Positions 32,456 to 36,313 of a stretch of 36,313 bases of DNA are shown piece after piece; positions within the stretch are counted from its first letter, which is position 1, and the number at the start of each line of letters is the position of its first letter. The stretch is taken from the NCBI RefSeq assembly GCF_028595325.1, contig NZ_JAQQXR010000020.1:1-36313 (forward strand), in the 5' to 3' direction. Made by a program: the position numbers and the translations under genes. The stretch comes from Janthinobacterium fluminis (GTDB lineage: Bacteria > Pseudomonadota > Gammaproteobacteria > Burkholderiales > Burkholderiaceae_D). Under the pieces are notes generated by a model. The model worked only from the letters and a program-made list of their open reading frames with translations, had not been told where the DNA came from and did no database searches.

Positions 32456-33526
32456 TCAGAGCCCGGTGTACATGCGGCCCGGATTGAAGATGCCGGCCGG
32501 GTCGAATGCCTGTTTGAGGTTGCGGTGGATGGCGGCGACGGCCGGCGCCAGCGGCTGGAACACGCCGACGTCCTTGTCGCCGCCGCGGAACAGCGTGGCG
32601 TGGCCGCCCAGCGCCGCCGCCGCGGCGCGCACGGCGGCGGCGTCGGCGGCGCTTTTCAGCCAGCGCTGCGCGCCGCCCCATTCGATCAGCTGGGCGCCGG
32701 CCAGCGTCAGCGGCGGCGCCGCCGACGGCAGGCCGAGGCGCCACAGCGCGGCGCCGCCGTCCCGCTCGAAGAAGGCGTGGCGCTGTTCGCGCAGCGCCAG
32801 CCACAGCGCGTCGGCGTCGGCCTCGGCCGCGGCGTCGCCGCCCAGGGCCAGGCGCGCCGCCTGCACGGCGGCGCGGGCGCCGGACAGGCGCAGGTGCAGC
32901 CTGCCGCCGCTCCAGACGCTGGCGGAAATCGGCAGCGGCTGGCCGCCCCAGTCGTTGAGCCGGCGCAGCGCCTCGGCCTGCTCCATGTCGAGCGCCACGG
33001 TGGCTTCGCGGTAGGGCTTGGGCAGCACCTTCAGCGACGCTTCGAGGATCAGGCCGAGCGTGCCCAGCGAGCCGGCCAGCAGGCGCGCGACGTCGTAGCC
33101 GGCGACGTTCTTCATCACCTGGCCGCCGAAGCGCAGCGTCTGGCCGCGCCCGTCCATCAGCACGGCGCCGAGGACGAAGTCGCGCACCGCGCCGACGGCC
33201 TGGCGGCGCGGCCCGGACAGGCCGCAGGCGAGCATGCCGCCGACGGTGGCGGCGGGGCCGAAGTGGGGCGGCTCGCAGGCCAGCATCTGGCCGCGCGCGG
33301 CCAGCGCCGCGTCGAGCTCGGCCAGCGGCGTGCCGCAGCGCGCCGTGATCACCAGCTCGCTCGGCTCGTAGGCGGTGATGCCGGCATAGGCGCGGGTGTC
33401 GAGCGGCGCGCCGCGCGGCGCCTGGCCGTACCAGTCCTTGCTGCCGCCGCCGCGCAGGCGCAGCGGGCCGGCGCCCGCGGCGGCCTCGGCGATGCGTTCG
33501 CGAAATTGCGTGAGTATCGTGTCCAT
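32456..33526 (-). CDS. glcE: Glycolate oxidase FAD-binding subunit GlcE
   Basis: A 356-aa FAD-binding subunit of the glycolate oxidase complex. It begins LTQFRERIAEA and has LRLRGGGSKDWYG, the FAD segment EPPHFGPAATVGGMLACGLSGPRR, QVMKNVAGYDVARLLAGSLGTLGLI and the C-terminal FDPAGIFNPGRMY, all typical of GlcE. It pairs with GlcD and GlcF. It lies between glcD (four-base gap) and glcF (two-base gap) in the canonical order, so it is translated from one message. Confidence 0.95.
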   Translation of the reverse strand: MDTILTQFRERIAEAAAGAGPLRLRGGGSKDWYGQAPRGAPLDTRAYAGITAYEPSELVITARCGTPLAELDAALAARGQMLACEPPHFGPAATVGGMLACGLSGPRRQAVGAVRDFVLGAVLMDGRGQTLRFGGQVMKNVAGYDVARLLAGSLGTLGLILEASLKVLPKPYREATVALDMEQAEALRRLNDWGGQPLPISASVWSGGRLHLRLSGARAAVQAARLALGGDAAAEADADALWLALREQRHAFFERDGGAALWRLGLPSAAPPLTLAGAQLIEWGGAQRWLKSAADAAAVRAAAAALGGHATLFRGGDKDVGVFQPLAPAVAAIHRNLKQAFDPAGIFNPGRMYTGL

Positions 33527-33530
33527 GGGC

Positions 33531-35018
33531 TTAAAACCTCGGCAGGTTGGCGAAGGGCAGGCGGCCGTTCTGCACGCGCATCTTGCCGTATTCGGCGCAG
33601 CGGTTCAGGGTTGGAATGGCCTTGTTCGGGTTGAGCAGAAAGGCGCCGTCGAAGGCGCGCTTGACGGCGATGAAGGCGGCGATCTCGGCCGCCGAGAACT
33701 GCGCGCACATCGAGTCGATCTTTTCGATGCCGACGCCGTGCTCGCCGGTGATGGTGCCGCCCACCTCGACGCACAGGGCGAGGATGGCGGCGCCGAACAG
33801 CTCGGCGCGCTCGAATTCGCCGGCGCGGTTGCCGTCGAACAGGATCAGCGGGTGCAGATTGCCGTCGCCGGCGTGGAACACATTGGCGCAGCGCAGGCCG
33901 TACTGGAGCGTCATGGCGGCGATGCCGGTCAACACCTTGGCCAGGTGCTTGCGCGGGATGGTGCCGTCCATGCAGTAGTAGTCGGGCGAGATGCGGCCGG
34001 CCGCCGGGAAGGCGTTCTTGCGGCCGGACCAGAAGCGCAGGCGCTCGGCCTCGTCGCGCGAGACGGCGATGGCGCTCGCGCCGGCGTTTTGCAGCACCTC
34101 GCTGATGCGCGCGATCTCCTCTTCGACCTCCTCCGGAATGCCGTCCGATTCGCACAGCAGGATGGCTTCGGCCTCGGTGTCGTAGCCGGCCTTGACGAAG
34201 GGTTCGACCATGCGCGAGCTGGTCTTGTCCATCATCTCCAGGCCGGCCGGGATGATGCCGGCGGCGATCACGCCGGCGACGGCGTCGCCGCCTTTGACGA
34301 CGTCGTCGAAGGAGGCCATGACGACGCGCGCCAGGCGCGGCTTCGGCACCAGCTTGACGGTCACCTCGGTGACGACGCCGAGCATGCCTTCGGAGCCGAT
34401 GAAGACGGCCAGCAGGTCGAAGCCGGGCGCGTCCAGCGCGGCGCTGCCCAGCTCGACGGCAACGCCGTCGATGCCGACCATGCGCACGCGCAGCACGTTG
34501 TGCACGGTCAGGCCGTACTTCAGGCAGTGCACGCCGCCGGCGTTCTCGGCGACGTTGCCGCCGATGCTGCAGGCGATCTGCGAGGAGGGGTCGGGGGCGT
34601 AGTACAGGCCGTGCGCGGCGACGGCTTCGGAGATGGCCAGGTTGCGCACGCCCGGCTGCACCACGGCCGTGCGCGCGTGGGCGTCGACGCTGAGGATGCG
34701 GTTCAGGCGCGCCGTCGACAGCACCACGCCGGCGGCGATCGGCATGGCGCCGCCGGACAGGCCGGTGCCGGCGCCGCGCGGCACGATCGGCACGCCCAGG
34801 TCGCGGCAGGTGACGAGGATGAAGGCGACCTGGGCCTCGTCCTCGGGCAGCAGCACCAGCATCGGCAACTGGCGGTAGGCGGCCAGGCCGTCGCACTCGT
34901 AGGGGCGGGTGTCTTCCGCGTCCGACAGGATGCAGCGCGGCGGCAGCTTGGCGCGCAGCGCGGCGAGGACTTCGCGCTGGCGCGCCGCGCTGAAGGGGGG
35001 ATCGGTGGGCGCGTTCAT
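33531..35018 (-). CDS. glcD: Glycolate oxidase FAD-linked subunit GlcD
   Basis: A 495-aa flavoprotein subunit of glycolate oxidase. The FAD-binding domain shows PIVPRGAGTGLSGGAMPI, VVQPGVRNLAISEAVAAHGLYYAPDPSSQ and SIGGNVAENAGGVHCLKYG. The C-terminal cap ends in GGTITGEHGVGIEKI and FLLNPNKAI. Start 35018 (MNAPTDPP) is chosen over the longer open frame to 35063 because GAGAAAG lies just before the ATG and the TTG upstream is unsupported. First gene of the glcDEF operon. A regulator gene lies 124 bases upstream on the same strand, and that gap contains inverted repeats. Confidence 0.95.
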   Translation of the reverse strand: MNAPTDPPFSAARQREVLAALRAKLPPRCILSDAEDTRPYECDGLAAYRQLPMLVLLPEDEAQVAFILVTCRDLGVPIVPRGAGTGLSGGAMPIAAGVVLSTARLNRILSVDAHARTAVVQPGVRNLAISEAVAAHGLYYAPDPSSQIACSIGGNVAENAGGVHCLKYGLTVHNVLRVRMVGIDGVAVELGSAALDAPGFDLLAVFIGSEGMLGVVTEVTVKLVPKPRLARVVMASFDDVVKGGDAVAGVIAAGIIPAGLEMMDKTSSRMVEPFVKAGYDTEAEAILLCESDGIPEEVEEEIARISEVLQNAGASAIAVSRDEAERLRFWSGRKNAFPAAGRISPDYYCMDGTIPRKHLAKVLTGIAAMTLQYGLRCANVFHAGDGNLHPLILFDGNRAGEFERAELFGAAILALCVEVGGTITGEHGVGIEKIDSMCAQFSAAEIAAFIAVKRAFDGAFLLNPNKAIPTLNRCAEYGKMRVQNGRLPFANLPRF

Positions 35019-35079
35019 AGGGCTTTCTCGGCTTGCGTAAAGGGACGCAATGAGTGTAGCCAAACGGCCGGCGCGGCGC

Positions 35080-35118
35080 GGTGAAATGAATTAACCGCAG
35101 AAGTGAATATATTTCACC
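35080..35118. promoter_or_regulatory. Operator-like inverted repeats before glcD
   Basis: GGTGAAAT (35080-35087) mirrors ATTTCACC (35111-35118). The right half itself contains GTGAA-TATAT-TTCAC (35103-35117), and the GTGAA motif occurs twice on the plus strand. The AT-rich element is in the 124-bp gap between the LysR and glcD genes, a natural site for regulator binding and the operon promoter. Confidence 0.55.
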
Positions 35119-35142
35119 TCGCGGGGACGGCGGCGCGCAGGC

Positions 35143-36033
35143 TCAGGCGAGGCCGCGGAAGGTTTCCAGCAGCCAGGCGATGAAGCACGCCACTTCGGGG
35201 CGCGCCCGCGCCGCCTCCTCGTAGACGACATAGTAGGCGTGCGCCGGCGCCGTCAGGCGGATGTCGAACAGCTGCACCACCTCGCCGCGCTCGATCATCT
35301 GCCTGGCGAAGTGCTGGCGCGTCAGGCCGACGCCGTGGCCGTGCTTGATGGCTTCGAGCAGCAGGCCGAGGTCGTCGACGCGCAGCGTGTCGTTCGGCTC
35401 GGGCCAGTCCAGGCCGGCCGCCTCGAACCACGGCTGCCACGCTTCCAGCGCCGAGCGCAGCAGGGTGGCCTTCCGCAAGTCGGCGAGGCTGGCGATGCCG
35501 CCGATTTTTTCCAGGTAGGCGGGGCTGGCGACGGGGAAGGCCGGCTCCTCCAGCAGCTTTTCGGTCACCATGTCCGGGTATTTCCCGGCGCCGAAGCGCA
35601 CCTCGACGTCGCTCTCGGACAGGCTCAGGTCGTACAGCGGCACCGACAGGCAGACCTCGACGACGATGTCGGGATGGCGCTCGGCGAAGGAGGCCAGGTG
35701 CGGCATCAGCAGGTAGCGGGCGAAGGTGGGCGGCACCGTCACCTTCACGCGCGGCTGCGCCGCCACGCTCTTGTGCGGCAGCGGGAAGTCGCTCAGCGCG
35801 CGCAGCGCGAAGCGCACCACGTCGAGGTAGCGGCGGCCGAATTCGGACAAGGTGACGGCGCGGCCGTCGCGGATGAAGAGACGCTCGCCGACGAATTCTT
35901 CCAGCAGGCGGATGCGGTGCGACAGCGCCGACGGCGTGATGCACAATTCGTCGGCGGCGATTGCGAAGGAGCTGAGGCGGGCCGCCGCCTCGAAGGCGGA
36001 CAGCGCGTGAACCGGGGGAAGTCGTGTGGCCAT
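35143..36033 (-). CDS. LysR-family transcriptional regulator (GcvA-like)
   Basis: A 296-aa LysR regulator. The N-terminal winged helix reads PPVHALSAFEAAARLSSFAIAADELCITPSALSHRIRLLEEFVGERLFIR. The periplasmic-binding-protein-like effector domain starts around residue 90 (RVKVTVPPTFARYLLMPHL) and has the RLDDLG-type VDDLGLLLEAIKHGHGVGL. The DNA-binding start and SALSHRI are GcvA-like. Located between the lactate/glycolate permease and glcDEF, all on one strand, it probably controls the glc operon in response to a 2-hydroxy acid. The effector is unproven. The ATG at 36033 is supported by family length. Confidence 0.92.
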   Translation of the reverse strand: MATRLPPVHALSAFEAAARLSSFAIAADELCITPSALSHRIRLLEEFVGERLFIRDGRAVTLSEFGRRYLDVVRFALRALSDFPLPHKSVAAQPRVKVTVPPTFARYLLMPHLASFAERHPDIVVEVCLSVPLYDLSLSESDVEVRFGAGKYPDMVTEKLLEEPAFPVASPAYLEKIGGIASLADLRKATLLRSALEAWQPWFEAAGLDWPEPNDTLRVDDLGLLLEAIKHGHGVGLTRQHFARQMIERGEVVQLFDIRLTAPAHAYYVVYEEAARARPEVACFIAWLLETFRGLA

Positions 36034-36048
36034 GGGTGCTTTTTCTAT

Positions 36049-36073
36049 GCTGGTGCGGACTATCCGCGCCAGC
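36049..36073. other. Stem-loop between permease and LysR genes
   Basis: GCTGGTGCGGA (36049-36059) pairs with TCCGCGCCAGC (36063-36073) through one G-T wobble, with a three-base loop. It lies in the 85-bp gap after the permease stop. A terminator role is unproven, as no T-run follows on the minus strand; an operator role is also possible. Confidence 0.5.
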
Positions 36074-36118
36074 TTAGCATAGGCGGCGGAGCGGCCCCCG
36101 GTTTCGGGCGGCGCCGCC

Positions 36119-36313
36119 TCAGCGCGGAATCATGCCGGTGAAGACATACGCCTGCAGCATCGTGATGACGCCGATGGCGAGGGCGAACAGCAGGCTGTGC
36201 TTGAGCGTGAAGCGGAACAGGTCCGACTCCTTGCCGACCAGGCCGGCGGCCGCGCAGGCCACGGCGATCGACTGCGGCGAGATCATCTTGCCGGTCACGC
36301 CGCCCGTCGTGTT
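36119..36313 (-). CDS. L-lactate/glycolate permease (LctP/LldP/GlcA family), C-terminal part
   Basis: Only the last 64 codons lie in the window; the frame stays open to its right edge. It reads NTTGGVTGKMISPQS, IAVACAAAGLVGKESDLFRF and TLKHSLLFALAIGVI, and ends FTGMIPR. NTTGGVTGKMISPQS is a signature of the lactate permease family, which imports L-lactate, D-lactate or glycolate with protons. The last segment is membrane spanning. It lies upstream of the LysR and glcDEF genes on the same strand, supplying the substrate for the oxidase. Lactate versus glycolate cannot be decided from this fragment. Confidence 0.88.
   Translation of the reverse strand, partial: NTTGGVTGKMISPQSIAVACAAAGLVGKESDLFRFTLKHSLLFALAIGVITMLQAYVFTGMIPR

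Noticed and set aside
31122..33014. 630-aa plus-strand frame opposite glcE/glcF
   Set aside because: Shadow frame with repetitive Gln/Ala/Arg composition; the minus strand has intact GlcE and GlcF.
1..36313. CRISPR array, toxin-antitoxin pair, restriction-modification or other known defence genes
   Set aside because: No regularly spaced repeats and no recognisable defence proteins were seen on either strand.

Overview
The window is a GC-rich chromosomal segment of a betaproteobacterium, most likely an Oxalobacteraceae member of the Massilia / Janthinobacterium / Duganella type. This is inferred from the dnaX-ybaB-recR core block, the very high GC codon use, the number of c-di-GMP proteins and the DUF3297 and MmcQ/YjbR housekeeping genes. 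No database search was possible, so the genus is an inference.

Left part (1-12030): the 3' end of dnaX (tau C-terminus), ybaB and recR form a replication/repair block, followed by a class III CoA-transferase. A 62-bp perfect palindrome separates it from a convergent signalling cluster. That cluster has two arms. On the minus strand lies a large hybrid histidine kinase (HAMP-HisKA-HATPase-REC-REC-HPt) followed one base later by a REC-GGDEF-EAL protein. Divergently, on the plus strand, lie an HDOD protein with a degenerate EAL-like N-terminus and a PAS-GGDEF-EAL protein. A second 68-bp palindrome of related design lies between the arms. The arm ends at a tRNA-Ser(UGA).

Island (about 12031-17390): directly behind the tRNA, base composition drops sharply. 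A tightly overlapping three-gene operon encodes a GT-C-type membrane glycosyltransferase, a GtrB-like polyprenyl-phosphate glycosyltransferase and a GtrA-like flippase. This is the logic of phage serotype-conversion cassettes, with the gene order reversed. It is followed by an IS4-family transposase remnant, a lipoprotein resembling a polysaccharide deacetylase that has lost its metal-binding residues, and a second transposase remnant in a long AT-rich non-coding stretch. I found no integrase and no second attachment site.

Middle (17408-24049): polB (DNA polymerase II), a DUF3297 gene, and a minus-strand operon (sugar-phosphate isomerase/epimerase-like protein, epoxide-hydrolase-like protein, HSL-family esterase) divergent from a TetR regulator. 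The shared intergenic region carries a 28-bp near-palindrome and a 10-bp perfect palindrome that look like operators.

Right part (24101-36313): a coiled-coil membrane-anchored protein, then a FecI-FecR-TonB receptor iron-uptake signalling operon whose sigma70 promoter overlaps a strong Fur box. Next come an MmcQ/YjbR gene, an unrecognised 180-aa protein, an alpha/beta hydrolase and a periplasmic single-Cache protein. The window closes with a glycolate/lactate oxidation locus, all on the minus strand: the C-terminus of a lactate/glycolate permease, a LysR regulator, and glcD, glcE and glcF.
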